DNA of 64,000 nt from JAPPHA01 sp965242975 (GTDB taxonomy: Bacteria > Pseudomonadota > Alphaproteobacteria > Rhodobacterales > Rhodobacteraceae). Below the pieces are notes generated by a model. It saw only the letters and a program-made list of their open reading frames with translations, ran no database searches and was not told the DNA's origin. The stretch is taken from NCBI GenBank assembly GCA_965242975.1, contig CBDETS010000007.1:744001-808000 (forward strand), given 5' to 3'. Positions 18,604-27,204 of this stretch are shown piece after piece (position 1 is the stretch's first letter; the number at the start of each line of letters is the position of its first letter). The position numbers and the translations under genes were made by a program.

Positions 18604-18722
18604 CCGTCGGTCCTCTTCGGGTGACTGAGTCGGTTTCGGCACTGGCGCGGTCACGTTGAATTCGTGCTGCCGGGGATTTTGTTGGACGCTCCAAGAACTG
18701 TTCCGGCGCTGTCGGTTGAGGC

Positions 18723-18751
18723 TTTACATGTAGTGCATGCTGCACTACATG
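18723..18751 (+). promoter_or_regulatory. candidate promoter of the toxin-antitoxin operon
   Basis: TTTACA, 17 bases, TACATG, 24 bases before the antitoxin ATG. The spacer and parts of both hexamers are occupied by the 12-base inverted repeat at 18726-18752, so a protein bound there would block RNA polymerase. The -10 is poor, hence the modest confidence. Confidence 0.35.
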
Positions 18752-18752
18752 T
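18726..18752. promoter_or_regulatory. perfect inverted repeat, probable autoregulatory operator
   Basis: Arms ACATGTAGTGCA and TGCACTACATGT around a TGC spacer: 12 of 12 bases paired. It ends 23 bases before the start of the ribbon-helix-helix antitoxin gene, the usual place for the operator bound by the antitoxin/toxin complex. It has no T-run and lies upstream of the genes, so a terminator role is unlikely. Confidence 0.7.
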
Positions 18753-18775
18753 CGTAATCGGACAAGGAGGCTGGC

Positions 18776-19084
18776 ATGCTGAACTTCGATATGGCGTCGG
18801 GCATCCCGACAAGGAAGACGAGGACAACCCAGGTACGCCACGATGATCGACTGGCGAACCTGATCGAGCGTGCCGCGCTCGCGTTGGCCGTGGACAAGTC
18901 TACGTTTCTTCGTGCCGCGATCGCGCGCGAGGCAGCGCGTGTGCTTGAGTTGCAGTCTCGGCATACGCTGACGTCCGAGGACGCCAGGGTTTTTTCTGCT
19001 GCCCTGGACGCCCCGCCCGCCCCAACCCCGCGCGCCCTTGAAGCTGCCCGAAACTACCGCGCGCACGTGGTTCATGCCGACTGA
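18776..19084 (+). CDS. DUF1778/TacA-type antitoxin
   Basis: Antitoxin of a TacAT-type module; binds operator DNA as a ribbon-helix-helix dimer and wraps the acetyltransferase with its C-terminal tail. The 102-residue protein has the DUF1778 core (TTQVRHDDRLANLIERAAL, then KSTFLRAAIAREAARVL) and a Pro-rich, disordered C-terminus ending in ALEAARNYRAHV, the expected toxin-neutralising helix. AAGGAGG lies just before the ATG. It overlaps the toxin gene by 11 bases. Confidence 0.88.
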   Translation: MLNFDMASGIPTRKTRTTQVRHDDRLANLIERAALALAVDKSTFLRAAIAREAARVLELQSRHTLTSEDARVFSAALDAPPAPTPRALEAARNYRAHVVHAD

Positions 19085-19637
19085 TCGACCGGCCTACAGG
19101 ATAGAGAACTTCAACCCGGCACGGCACGACCGCGCCGAATTCGACTGCGGTGTCGTTCGTCTGAACAACTTCCTCAAGATGAGTGCACGGAAGGAGCAGA
19201 AGGGCGACATGACCCGGGTCCATGTTGTCGTCGAAGAAGGAAAACCACAAATCCTGGGCTACCATGCCATCAATCTCGGCATGATGAACGTGGACGAACT
19301 CAAGCGACGTCCACGGGGAACACCAGAACATGGTGAGATTCCGGTACTGTTCTTGGGTCAGGTCGCGGTCGGTCGGGACGTACAGGGCAGGGGACTCGGC
19401 GGTATCCTCATGCACCATGTTTTCGAAAAGGCAAGCTTGATTGCCGACTTGGCAGGGTGCCATGCTATTCTTCTCGACGTGATTTCGGACGGCGGAAAGG
19501 GAGATTTTTCCCGGCGCACCGAGTGGTATGGGAACTTCGGTTTCGCGGCCTTCGCAAGCGACCCATCGCGCATGTTCCTCACGATGAATCAGGTACGTGC
19601 GATCGTTCAGGCAAGCTCCGGAGACATGGGTGCGTAG
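19074..19637 (+). CDS. GNAT acetyltransferase toxin, TacT-like
   Basis: Likely toxin that acetylates the amino group of aminoacyl-tRNA and halts translation. The 187-residue protein is a single GNAT domain: substrate segment RIENFNPARHDRAEFDCGV, the acetyl-CoA loop QVAVGRDVQGRGLGGILM (residues 96-113) and WYGNFGF with the catalytic Tyr152 expected in this family. I place the start at 19074, inside the antitoxin gene, because the protein then begins as its relatives do; an upstream ATG at 19038 would add 12 residues. The spacing and order (antitoxin first, overlap) support the pair. Confidence 0.88.
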   Translation: MPTDRPAYRIENFNPARHDRAEFDCGVVRLNNFLKMSARKEQKGDMTRVHVVVEEGKPQILGYHAINLGMMNVDELKRRPRGTPEHGEIPVLFLGQVAVGRDVQGRGLGGILMHHVFEKASLIADLAGCHAILLDVISDGGKGDFSRRTEWYGNFGFAAFASDPSRMFLTMNQVRAIVQASSGDMGA

Positions 19638-20203
19638 TGTGGAGCCGTGCAGGTCATGGGAGTTCTGAACGAGTGGACCTCAAGATGCCCGATGGACGTT
19701 GATCCGACAACACCCGAACATCGCCATGGGGAGGCATCGGGCCGCGCGCTGAAGGGCGTTCAGCGCAACCGGAATCCGGTTCAGAATCACAGGTAATGTG
19801 TTGACGTGAACAGATTCTGCGACCAACGTCCGACTTGGTTCCAGGCGCGGTCTTTCGTGCCTTTGCTTCACCCCAGGTCCGACCGTCGACGTCGTCACGC
19901 GGGTAATGGCGCGCAGGTGGACGCGGAAATTCCGTTTCGCCACCTTCGGTCACATGGAATTCCCGATGTTGAACCGTGGAAAGTCAACAACCTGCCATTG
20001 CGTGCTCAGTTGGGTCTCCGCAGGAGCATTGCAGTTACGAAAAGGCAAGAGCGTTGTGACAAGCGCAGATAAGCGGTGTTGAGAACCAGCCTCAACTCGT
20101 TTCGATCATGTCAAGTTCAACGTATCCAACGAGAATCGACGATCGGGGGCAAGGCCTCGAGGTAGTCAGGAAACATGTGGGTCGCTTGGTTGATTCAAAC
20201 CCG
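19638..20203. other. intergenic region, no supported gene
   Basis: 566 bases between the toxin gene and the converging LolA-like gene. Short open frames on both strands show no family resemblance or ribosome site. The stretch may be the edge of the acquired toxin-antitoxin segment. Confidence 0.45.
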
Positions 20204-21022
20204 CTATCGCGCGCGTTTGAGCGCCGTTCGGGTGAAGTCGCTTGACTTGAGACCAGACCCGAATTCGTAATCCGACCATTCCATTACCGTGCTTTTTCCA
20301 GTGAGATGGTTTGTCATCGTCAACAAGCTGGCACGCCAGAAATTGCCAAGGTACTTTTTGTAGTCCTCCAGGATGAGTGTCTTGAGGAGATCGTTCTTTC
20401 GGTCGAAATACTCGACCTTCAAGAGGCGAAGTTCCTCTGTATCGTACCACGTCAATTGACGCGAATAACCCGAATTCTTACCGGTCGGAACACGCTCGGA
20501 CACGGTGCATTTGAGACTGCCGCAGGACTCGTCCCTCAGGTATTTGTAGGTGAATTTCTCGACTTCGGTAGTTCCCAGATCCTCATACGAGAATTCACTT
20601 CCCATGAAGGATCCGGACTGATTCGACGAGCTGATGCGTTTTACCCTCTTCAGGGCGGGAAGATAGAGCCATTGCTCATCCGGTTCGTCCGTGTGGGACC
20701 AGACGAGGAATGCGGTTCCCTTGACGTCACGCGGGCGGTCGAACACGAACAGGGTGCGGTCGCCGTCCCCCTTGACCTCGATGGTCTTGATGCTCACCTC
20801 GCGCTCGCTCTTTGCTCCACGCTTGTTGCGCAGGGTCATTTTCAAATCCGCGGCCAAGTCGCCATAACCCCTCTGGCGTTCACGGGCCTCGACCGCAATT
20901 TTCAGACCGGTTTCCTCGGCACTGGCCGCGTGACCTCCGGAAGGCATGACCGCAAGGGCAAGAATGGCGCAAAGACTCCTCGCCAACGCGGAATTAAACG
21001 TACCAGAAGCAATTGGTGTCAT
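20204..21022 (-). CDS. LolA-like outer-membrane lipoprotein-sorting family protein
   Basis: Periplasmic protein of the LolA/LppX-like fold with an open hydrophobic half-barrel, of the branch that accompanies MMPL/RND exporters. The 272-residue protein has a signal peptide (residues 8-32, ending GGHAAS) and the branch signatures: VFDRPRDVKGTAFLVWSH, EQWLYLPALKRVKRISSS, GSFMGSEFSYEDL and, near the end, WSDYEFGSGLKSSDFT. GGAG precedes the ATG. Its likely partners are the barrel gene just upstream and the RND transporter at 24600. It would ferry a hydrophobic cargo between membranes; the cargo is unknown. Confidence 0.85.
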   Translation of the reverse strand: MTPIASGTFNSALARSLCAILALAVMPSGGHAASAEETGLKIAVEARERQRGYGDLAADLKMTLRNKRGAKSEREVSIKTIEVKGDGDRTLFVFDRPRDVKGTAFLVWSHTDEPDEQWLYLPALKRVKRISSSNQSGSFMGSEFSYEDLGTTEVEKFTYKYLRDESCGSLKCTVSERVPTGKNSGYSRQLTWYDTEELRLLKVEYFDRKNDLLKTLILEDYKKYLGNFWRASLLTMTNHLTGKSTVMEWSDYEFGSGLKSSDFTRTALKRAR

Positions 21023-21225
21023 TGTTTTCTCCGGGGTTTCGTGGTCACGTATGGTTCGGGACGGTCAGATGACCCATGGAAGATTCCGGACTGGCCGCCG
21101 GTGTCGGCAAAGTGCCTGGGTACCGTCATGGTTTCCAAGTGCATGGTTGAATTCCCATTACCACATCACGGCGAGTTTCGTCCAGAAATGACCATTCCAG
21201 GTTCGCGTACACGTGATGGCTGCAT

Positions 21226-22500
21226 TCAGAAGCTGTAATCCAGGTTCACGGCCGCGAAGCTGTCGCGCCGCACGGCACTCAAAGGCCCATCGGCCATGTC
21301 GATCCCCGAAAACGCGGAAATTTCCGCCGACAATGACCAACTGTCCGAAATGCGGCGGTTGAATTCCGCGTTCAGGACACGGCTGTCTGTATCCAGGGAT
21401 TTCACGATGCTCGCAACGAACTCCGTGTCGTATTCGTCGTTCAGACCGAAGCGGGCTGCCAAGAAGATGTCGTTCTCGAACGCGTTGGTTGCCCTTTGAC
21501 CTCGTCCGTCGTGAGCCCATTCGGCAAACAGCGTCACGTCTGCATCGGAATCCAATACCGCGTAGATCGTGTGTTCCGCGCCAATGACAAATGCGGAGTA
21601 ATCTTCCTGTGGAACCAGCGAGTCCTGGGCGCCGCCGCGGTGTATCGCTTCGAGTTTGAACAACCACGACCCGGTTGTTAACTGGGTATCAAGGCCGAAC
21701 TGCGTGATCCGATTGTAATGCGGTACCAAAACTTCGGGAACAGCGGGTGGCAGTGGAATCGGCACAAGAACGGGTTCGCGGCTTGTGCCGTTAAAAACGC
21801 TGAGTCCAATATCCAGAGGTCCGAAACTGTTTGTGTACCGGGCGGCCAGGTCGACGTTCCACTCTCCCGCCCGGGATTCATACGATGTCTGGTCCGTATC
21901 CACGATCAACGGCGTACGCAGGCGACCATGCCTCCCCGGAAAGGCCCGCGGGCGGTGCCCGGTCAGACCGAATAACTCCAGTGCACCCCAGTCGCCCGAA
22001 AATGTCCCGTGAACCATCGGCTGGCCCATCTTGGTTTTCTCGTCCGGGTTTTCCATTATGTCGGTTTGGTTGACGATATCGACCAGGGAGCGCGACTCGA
22101 CGACGCCCCAGAACACGCGATCGACGCCAAGACGAAGTTCCCATTCGCTGTCGCCGATATCGCCGTACATCAGGAGATAGGCTTCCCGGAGATCGAAGTG
22201 ATTGCGATTCGGATCTCCGTGGTCGTAGCGAACGAATGGTGTCACGGTGATGCTTCGGCCCAGGTCGTCTTCCAGGTAGGCGGTGATCTCAGCGGCGATT
22301 CCACCGGCGTAGGAGCGTTGACCCGGATATGCGCCGTTTTCAAGGTATCGTCGGGATTCGAGGGAAATGCGTCCATTGATTTCGGGCGGCCCTGAGAACC
22401 CGTTTTCGCCACGGGCTCCGGTCGCGAGCACCGGACTCAACGCCAGTTGCGACACCAGAAATAAAAAAAAGATGCGCACGATCGCGTCGACCTTAGACAT
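21226..22500 (-). CDS. outer-membrane beta-barrel protein of an RND/LolA-type cluster
   Basis: A 424-residue exported protein: signal peptide around residues 8-28 (VRIFFLFLVSQLALSPVLA), then alternating polar/aromatic beta-strands up to the C-terminal VNLDYSF, whose final Phe is typical of barrel proteins. Motifs such as LREAYLLMYGDIGDSEWEL and GVDRVFWGVVESRSLVDIV resemble DUF1302-like porins found next to MMPL transporters. The ATG at 22500 is chosen because it places the signal peptide at the N-terminus; the frame stays open 51 codons upstream without signal-like content. It lies upstream of, and in line with, the LolA-like gene. Confidence 0.75.
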   Translation of the reverse strand: MSKVDAIVRIFFLFLVSQLALSPVLATGARGENGFSGPPEINGRISLESRRYLENGAYPGQRSYAGGIAAEITAYLEDDLGRSITVTPFVRYDHGDPNRNHFDLREAYLLMYGDIGDSEWELRLGVDRVFWGVVESRSLVDIVNQTDIMENPDEKTKMGQPMVHGTFSGDWGALELFGLTGHRPRAFPGRHGRLRTPLIVDTDQTSYESRAGEWNVDLAARYTNSFGPLDIGLSVFNGTSREPVLVPIPLPPAVPEVLVPHYNRITQFGLDTQLTTGSWLFKLEAIHRGGAQDSLVPQEDYSAFVIGAEHTIYAVLDSDADVTLFAEWAHDGRGQRATNAFENDIFLAARFGLNDEYDTEFVASIVKSLDTDSRVLNAEFNRRISDSWSLSAEISAFSGIDMADGPLSAVRRDSFAAVNLDYSF

Positions 22501-23311
22501 CAACCTGTGGGCAATAGCCGAAATCGGTGTTGCGCAACCTATCACCCTCCAAGGCGTGACCTCAAGCACCAAGGAGGCATCGCGGCAATTCTTGTCGTGG
22601 AGGGCTCGTTCCTGGTTGAGGCGAGGGGTGCCGACCCTGAAAGCGCTCGTCATCGATGTTCAAGTCAGAAGCAACAAGAGGGATGAAGAGTTTGACGAGG
22701 TGATCGCGACGGAAACCGGCGGGAGCACCCCGTCGATGCTGGGTGTCGTGGCGCCTTGAGCGGCGTGGCGGCGGTTTCGACATGGACACCGCGACGATTG
22801 ACGTTCCGCGCCGCACTTCAACCCGATAACCGTCGCTGGCGACGTACTCGGCACGGGTGGCACGACCTCCGAGATCCGATTCCCGGGATGCCAAGGTGCG
22901 GTGCAGGACGAACCCGGCGGAATCGACAGGTATCGAACTTATCCTCTGCCGCACCCGGCCCGTGCGATGCGACGACCCCGGTCAAGGGGGGCCGGGCACT
23001 CCTGGACGTACCGGACCCGTATGGATTGCCATTCCACCTGGACGGGCGAGGCAGGACGTACCGATGCAACGCAGGCGAACGACGTCCGGACTTACGCCTG
23101 CCGCATGACGAGGACGCTGAATACATGCTTGAAAACGGCCGGTCCGTGAGTCACCCCACCCCGACTTGACGGGGGGACCCCATAAGGGCGATAACCCCAT
23201 AACGTATCCAAAGGATCATTTTGCGATGATTTCCACTTCCGTGCTGGACGACGTGGCTTCCCTGTACCCGGTGATGTTGCCGCCAATCCAGTTTTTCGAT
23301 CTGGCGGTGCC
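22501..23311. other. divergent intergenic region with a short upstream ORF
   Basis: 811 bases between the divergent barrel and oxygenase genes. Longer open frames on both strands are unconvincing. The only item I would flag is a 29-codon ORF at 23226-23315 whose stop overlaps the oxygenase start (listed separately). A short CCCCG/CGGGG hairpin occurs at 23159-23174. Confidence 0.45.
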
Positions 23312-23315
23312 GTGA
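23226..23315 (+). CDS. possible leader peptide upstream of the MpaB-type oxygenase
   Basis: ATG to TGA, 29 codons (begins MISTSVLDDVASLYP, ends FFDLAVP). AAGGAT lies about ten bases before the ATG. Its stop TGA overlaps the GTG start of the next gene, a layout typical of translational coupling. No homologue is known to me; chance cannot be excluded. Confidence 0.3.
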   Translation: MISTSVLDDVASLYPVMLPPIQFFDLAVP

Positions 23316-24496
23316 TTTCCGACACCATGAAGATCCCTGGGGCCTACGTGGACGGTTACGCGAAAGGCCGGGAGGTTGATCCGGAACGCTCGGCGAATTA
23401 CGTCGCGCATACCATGATCGGTGATCCGCTGGCCGATGCGGCGGTCGCCGACCTCCAGCCGTTGGGACCCAAGGAAATGGCCAGGCTGATCGCGCTGGGT
23501 ATCCACGACCGTGGAGACAACGCGCTGAGCAACGCGCCCTCGTCGGTGAGGGAGTTCTTCGCCCACTGTGCCGAACCTCCGGATTGGCTCGACTTGTCGA
23601 CGTTTCAGCCCGGTTGCCGGATGTTCCACAGGAATTCGCGGCTGGTTCTTGCCGGCATGGTCGGCGGGGTTCTGGTCGAAGGATTTTCGACCAACATTGC
23701 CAAGTCGTTCTTCCTGACCGGGCGGTTGCGCGACAAGGGTGTGAGACGGTTGAAGCAGAACAACCGCCACATGCTGGAGATATTCATGCCGGGCGGAATG
23801 GACAGGCGGGCCGACGGGTGGTCCCATTCGGTTCGGGTACGGTTGGTCCACGCGAAGATCAGGCAATTGCTTTCCAAGTCCGACGAGTGGGACATCGAGG
23901 AGCTCGGCACGCCGATCAGCGCTGCGCATGTCGGATTTGCCATCGCTGCGTTTTCCGCCAGGCTCCTGAAGCATCTCGAGAGCCTTGGAGGGACCTTCAG
24001 CGACGAGGAACGCAGGAGTTTCATGGCCGTGTGGCGATATTCCGGCTATCTGATGGGCGTTCCCGAGTCGATACTGTACCACGACGAAGACGATGCGCTC
24101 GAAGTCTTCAAGATCGGTCGCATATGCGAACCTCCCCCGTCAATCGAATCGATCGCGCTCGCGTCTTCACTGATTAATTCAGCGCCCCTGTTCGCGGGAC
24201 TTGATGACAGGAACAAACGCCGGAAGCTTGCGGGGTATATCGAGCAGATTTCGCGCGCCCTGATCGGCAACGAACTTGCTGACGAACTCAAATATCCGAT
24301 GGGCCCGAAAATCGGAGTTCTCTGGAAGTTCCGGACCCTGAACCGGATCGAGCGGATAATGGAAAGGCTCATCCCCCGCCTTTCCCGGGAGAACGCGAAT
24401 TTCACCACCATTCTTGATGTCTCGATGTACGACAACAGGGGAATCAGCTACTCGCTTCCCGACCATGTCTACGCGGAGCGCTCCTCGCAGTGGTAG
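23312..24496 (+). CDS. oxygenase MpaB family protein (DUF2236, latex-clearing-protein-like)
   Basis: Probable heme-type oxygenase of the MpaB/Lcp superfamily, whose members cleave or oxidise isoprenoid and other hydrophobic chains. The protein has about 394 residues; the family core is visible as GGVLVEGFSTNIAKSFFLTG, GVRRLKQNNRHMLEIFMPGG, SHSVRVRLVHAKIRQLL with the conserved Arg/His, and AVWRYSGYLMGVPESILYH. No signal peptide is seen. The GTG at 23312 has no ribosome site of its own but overlaps the stop of a small upstream ORF; an ATG at 23327 is the alternative. An RND exporter follows about 100 bases later. The substrate is unknown. Confidence 0.8.
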   Translation: MISDTMKIPGAYVDGYAKGREVDPERSANYVAHTMIGDPLADAAVADLQPLGPKEMARLIALGIHDRGDNALSNAPSSVREFFAHCAEPPDWLDLSTFQPGCRMFHRNSRLVLAGMVGGVLVEGFSTNIAKSFFLTGRLRDKGVRRLKQNNRHMLEIFMPGGMDRRADGWSHSVRVRLVHAKIRQLLSKSDEWDIEELGTPISAAHVGFAIAAFSARLLKHLESLGGTFSDEERRSFMAVWRYSGYLMGVPESILYHDEDDALEVFKIGRICEPPPSIESIALASSLINSAPLFAGLDDRNKRRKLAGYIEQISRALIGNELADELKYPMGPKIGVLWKFRTLNRIERIMERLIPRLSRENANFTTILDVSMYDNRGISYSLPDHVYAERSSQW

Positions 24497-24599
24497 GACA
24501 TGCATGGTTTGACCGGACGGATGACGCACGACCGGCCGGCAACCGCGGCCGGGAACAGAGTGTGCCGCGCCGGCATTACCGTACGCCATGGAGGTATCG

Positions 24600-26891
24600 A
24601 TGACCACCTCTGTCCTCGACCGCTATGCCGGAGCGGTCCTGCGCCACCGCTGGCTGGTCTTCGTCGCCGCCGCACTGGTCATGTCCGGGATCACCGTCGG
24701 AGCCGGTTTCGTTACCGTAACCAACGACTACCGCAGCCTGTTCGATGAGGACAATCCGCAACTCGCGGCCCTGAATTCCCTGGAAACGGTTTACGGAGCA
24801 TCGAACCGGGCATTGATCGCGATCGCGCCGAAAAAGGGCTCCGTGTTTACCCGGGATGCCCTGCGGGCGGTCGAGGAACTCACCGAGGCCGCCTGGAGAG
24901 CACCGCATTCGACCCGGGTTGATTCACTCACCAACTATTCTCACAGTTGGGCCAGCGAAGACGAACTGATCGTCGCACCTTTGGTCGAGGACGCGGGCGC
25001 GCTGACCGATGATGAGCTTGGGCGTGTCCGGGATATTGCGCTCAACGCGATTGAGGTCGCCGGCCGCCTGGTCTCACGTGACGGGATGGTGGCAGGGCTC
25101 GTGATCAGCTTTGCCTTGCAGGAAAATCCCGATGCAGAGGTGGTTGAAATCACCGACTACCTGAACGGCCTGCTCGACACGGAGCGCGCCAGGAATCCGG
25201 ATATCGACTACTACCTGACCGGCGACGTGCCGCTGAACCGGGCATTCGCCGATGCCACGAGGGGTGACCTCGAAACCTTGGTCCCAGTCGTTTTCGCAAT
25301 CATCGCGGTTGTGTCGGCAGTACTCTTGCGCTCGATGCTCGGAGTGGTGGCGTTGATCGCCGTCCTGGTGTTCACGGTCAACACGGCGGTGGGATTTGCC
25401 GGCTGGCTCGGCACGGTGTTCAACCCCGCGAATTCCGGCGTCCCGATTATCGTGATGACGGTGGCCGTTGCGCACTCGGTGCACATCGTCGAGACCACGC
25501 TGACCGGTATCGGCCGGGGTCTCGAGCGCGACGCGGCAATCATTGAATCGATCCGGACCAATGCCTGGCCGATCTTCCTGACATCGCTCACCACGGCGAT
25601 CGGGTTCATGAGTCTGAACGCTTCGGATTCGCCACCATTCCGCGTGCTCGGAAACCTCGTGGCATTCGGCGTGTTCTGCGCATTCGTCTACTCGCTCACG
25701 CTGCTGCCTGCACTGCTCTCCGTCTTGCCGCTGCGCGGGCGCGCGCCGCACGCCGACGGGTCTGCCTTTTTTGACCGGTTCGGGGAATTCGTCGTGCGCC
25801 GCCGGAGGATTTTGCTCTGGTCCTTCACGATCCTGGCAGTCGTACTGGTGACCGGTATCTCCCGGCTGGAGTTCACCGACAATTGGACAAAGTACCTCAG
25901 CGAGCGCTACGAGTTCCGCACGGATACGGATTTCGTCATCGCCAACCTCACCGGGGTCGAGACCCTGGAATACTCGCTCGACTCGGGCAGCGAGGGCGGC
26001 ATCACCGATCCCGCCTACCTGCGCAACGTCGAGGCGTTCGCCGAGTGGTTCCGAATGCAGCCGGAAGTGTCCCACGTACAGGCATTTCCGGACATCATGA
26101 AGCGCCTGAACAAGAACATGCATGGCGACGATGCGGAATTCTACAGCCTTCCCGACGACCCTGAACTGTCCTCGCAATACCTGCTGCTCTATGAATTGTC
26201 GCTGCCCTTCGGGCGGGACCTGAACAACCGGATCGACATCAGCAAGTCGGCGACCCGCATGACTGTCGTGATGCGGAGCCTCACGTCGCAGGCCCAGCGC
26301 GAACTCGATGCGCGGGCAGTTGGGTGGCTGCATGACAACGCCCCTGATCTCGCCACCGAGGCCTCGGGCGTCAGCATCGTCTTCGCTCACCTCTCCCAAC
26401 GCAACATCCGCAGCATGCTGACCGGCACTATCGCGGCAATGGCGCTCATTTCGCTGATCCTCGTCTTCGTTTTCAGGAGTCTGCGCGTTGGACTGATCAG
26501 CCTGGTACCGAACTTCATTCCCGCCGCGATGAGCCTTGGTCTGTGGGGTTTCCTGGTTGGCCGCGTCGGGCTCGCCGGTTCGGTGATGACCGCCATTGCG
26601 TTCGGAGTCGTGGTCGACGACACGATCCATTTCCTGACCAGTTACCTGAAAGCCCGCCGCAACGGCAGCAATGCCACGGACGCCGTGCGCAGCGCTTTCC
26701 ACACCGTCGGTCACGCGTTGTGGACCACAACCGCCGTGCTCATGCTCGGTTTCCTGGTGTTCGCCTCGTCGGGATTCGAAATCAGTTGGGCGCTTGGCCT
26801 CCTTGTCGCGCTCACGATCTTCCTCGCTCTTCTCGCGGATTTTCTGCTTTTGCCGCCACTGCTGATGGCTCTCGACCGGGAGAAGTCCTGA
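24600..26891 (+). CDS. MMPL/RND-family transporter
   Basis: Inner-membrane, proton-driven exporter of hydrophobic molecules. The 763-residue protein has two similar halves, each with one helix, a periplasmic domain and five helices. The second half carries the RND signature AIAFGVVVDDTIHFLTSYLK, the first VIVMTVAVAHSVHIVETTL. GGAGG five bases before the ATG at 24600 favours it over an ATG at 24588 that overlaps that very site. The gene group (barrel, LolA-like carrier, RND pump) is a recurrent trans-envelope export set; the MpaB-type gene just upstream may modify the cargo. Confidence 0.92.
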   Translation: MTTSVLDRYAGAVLRHRWLVFVAAALVMSGITVGAGFVTVTNDYRSLFDEDNPQLAALNSLETVYGASNRALIAIAPKKGSVFTRDALRAVEELTEAAWRAPHSTRVDSLTNYSHSWASEDELIVAPLVEDAGALTDDELGRVRDIALNAIEVAGRLVSRDGMVAGLVISFALQENPDAEVVEITDYLNGLLDTERARNPDIDYYLTGDVPLNRAFADATRGDLETLVPVVFAIIAVVSAVLLRSMLGVVALIAVLVFTVNTAVGFAGWLGTVFNPANSGVPIIVMTVAVAHSVHIVETTLTGIGRGLERDAAIIESIRTNAWPIFLTSLTTAIGFMSLNASDSPPFRVLGNLVAFGVFCAFVYSLTLLPALLSVLPLRGRAPHADGSAFFDRFGEFVVRRRRILLWSFTILAVVLVTGISRLEFTDNWTKYLSERYEFRTDTDFVIANLTGVETLEYSLDSGSEGGITDPAYLRNVEAFAEWFRMQPEVSHVQAFPDIMKRLNKNMHGDDAEFYSLPDDPELSSQYLLLYELSLPFGRDLNNRIDISKSATRMTVVMRSLTSQAQRELDARAVGWLHDNAPDLATEASGVSIVFAHLSQRNIRSMLTGTIAAMALISLILVFVFRSLRVGLISLVPNFIPAAMSLGLWGFLVGRVGLAGSVMTAIAFGVVVDDTIHFLTSYLKARRNGSNATDAVRSAFHTVGHALWTTTAVLMLGFLVFASSGFEISWALGLLVALTIFLALLADFLLLPPLLMALDREKS

Positions 26892-27204
26892 TCTGCACCC
26901 GATCCCGCTCGGCCGGGCCGCACGCTGTCTGATCACTTCGGCGACCCTCACGCCGTTGCTGGCTCCGATGCCAGAAAGCCGTGAGTACGGCTTCCAGGCC
27001 GCGGACAGCGCGCTGGAGAGGTGCCGTGGGCACGTAGAGGTCGCGGCGAGGCACAATCACGACGCCGAGCATGGGGCATTGGCTGAACAAGCCGTGTTGC
27101 CCGCGCGCGTTTCGGGATGCGTTCACGATACAGGTTTGCACGCTCTCGGACGGGTCGTCCGTCGTGGGTGAGAGGTGAACTGCAGACTTGGCCGGTGTTG
27201 CGTT
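26892..27204. other. intergenic region between RND transporter and intron
   Basis: 313 bases without a recognisable gene. Open frames on both strands lack family features. It represents the exon side downstream of the group II intron-like RNA (minus strand), and nothing there identifies the interrupted sequence. Confidence 0.4.

Noticed and set aside
24941..27056. Very long minus-strand frames opposite the RND transporter
   Set aside because: Complement of a clear 12-helix transporter gene; the His/Glu/Arg-rich text is the expected shadow of GC-rich coding DNA.
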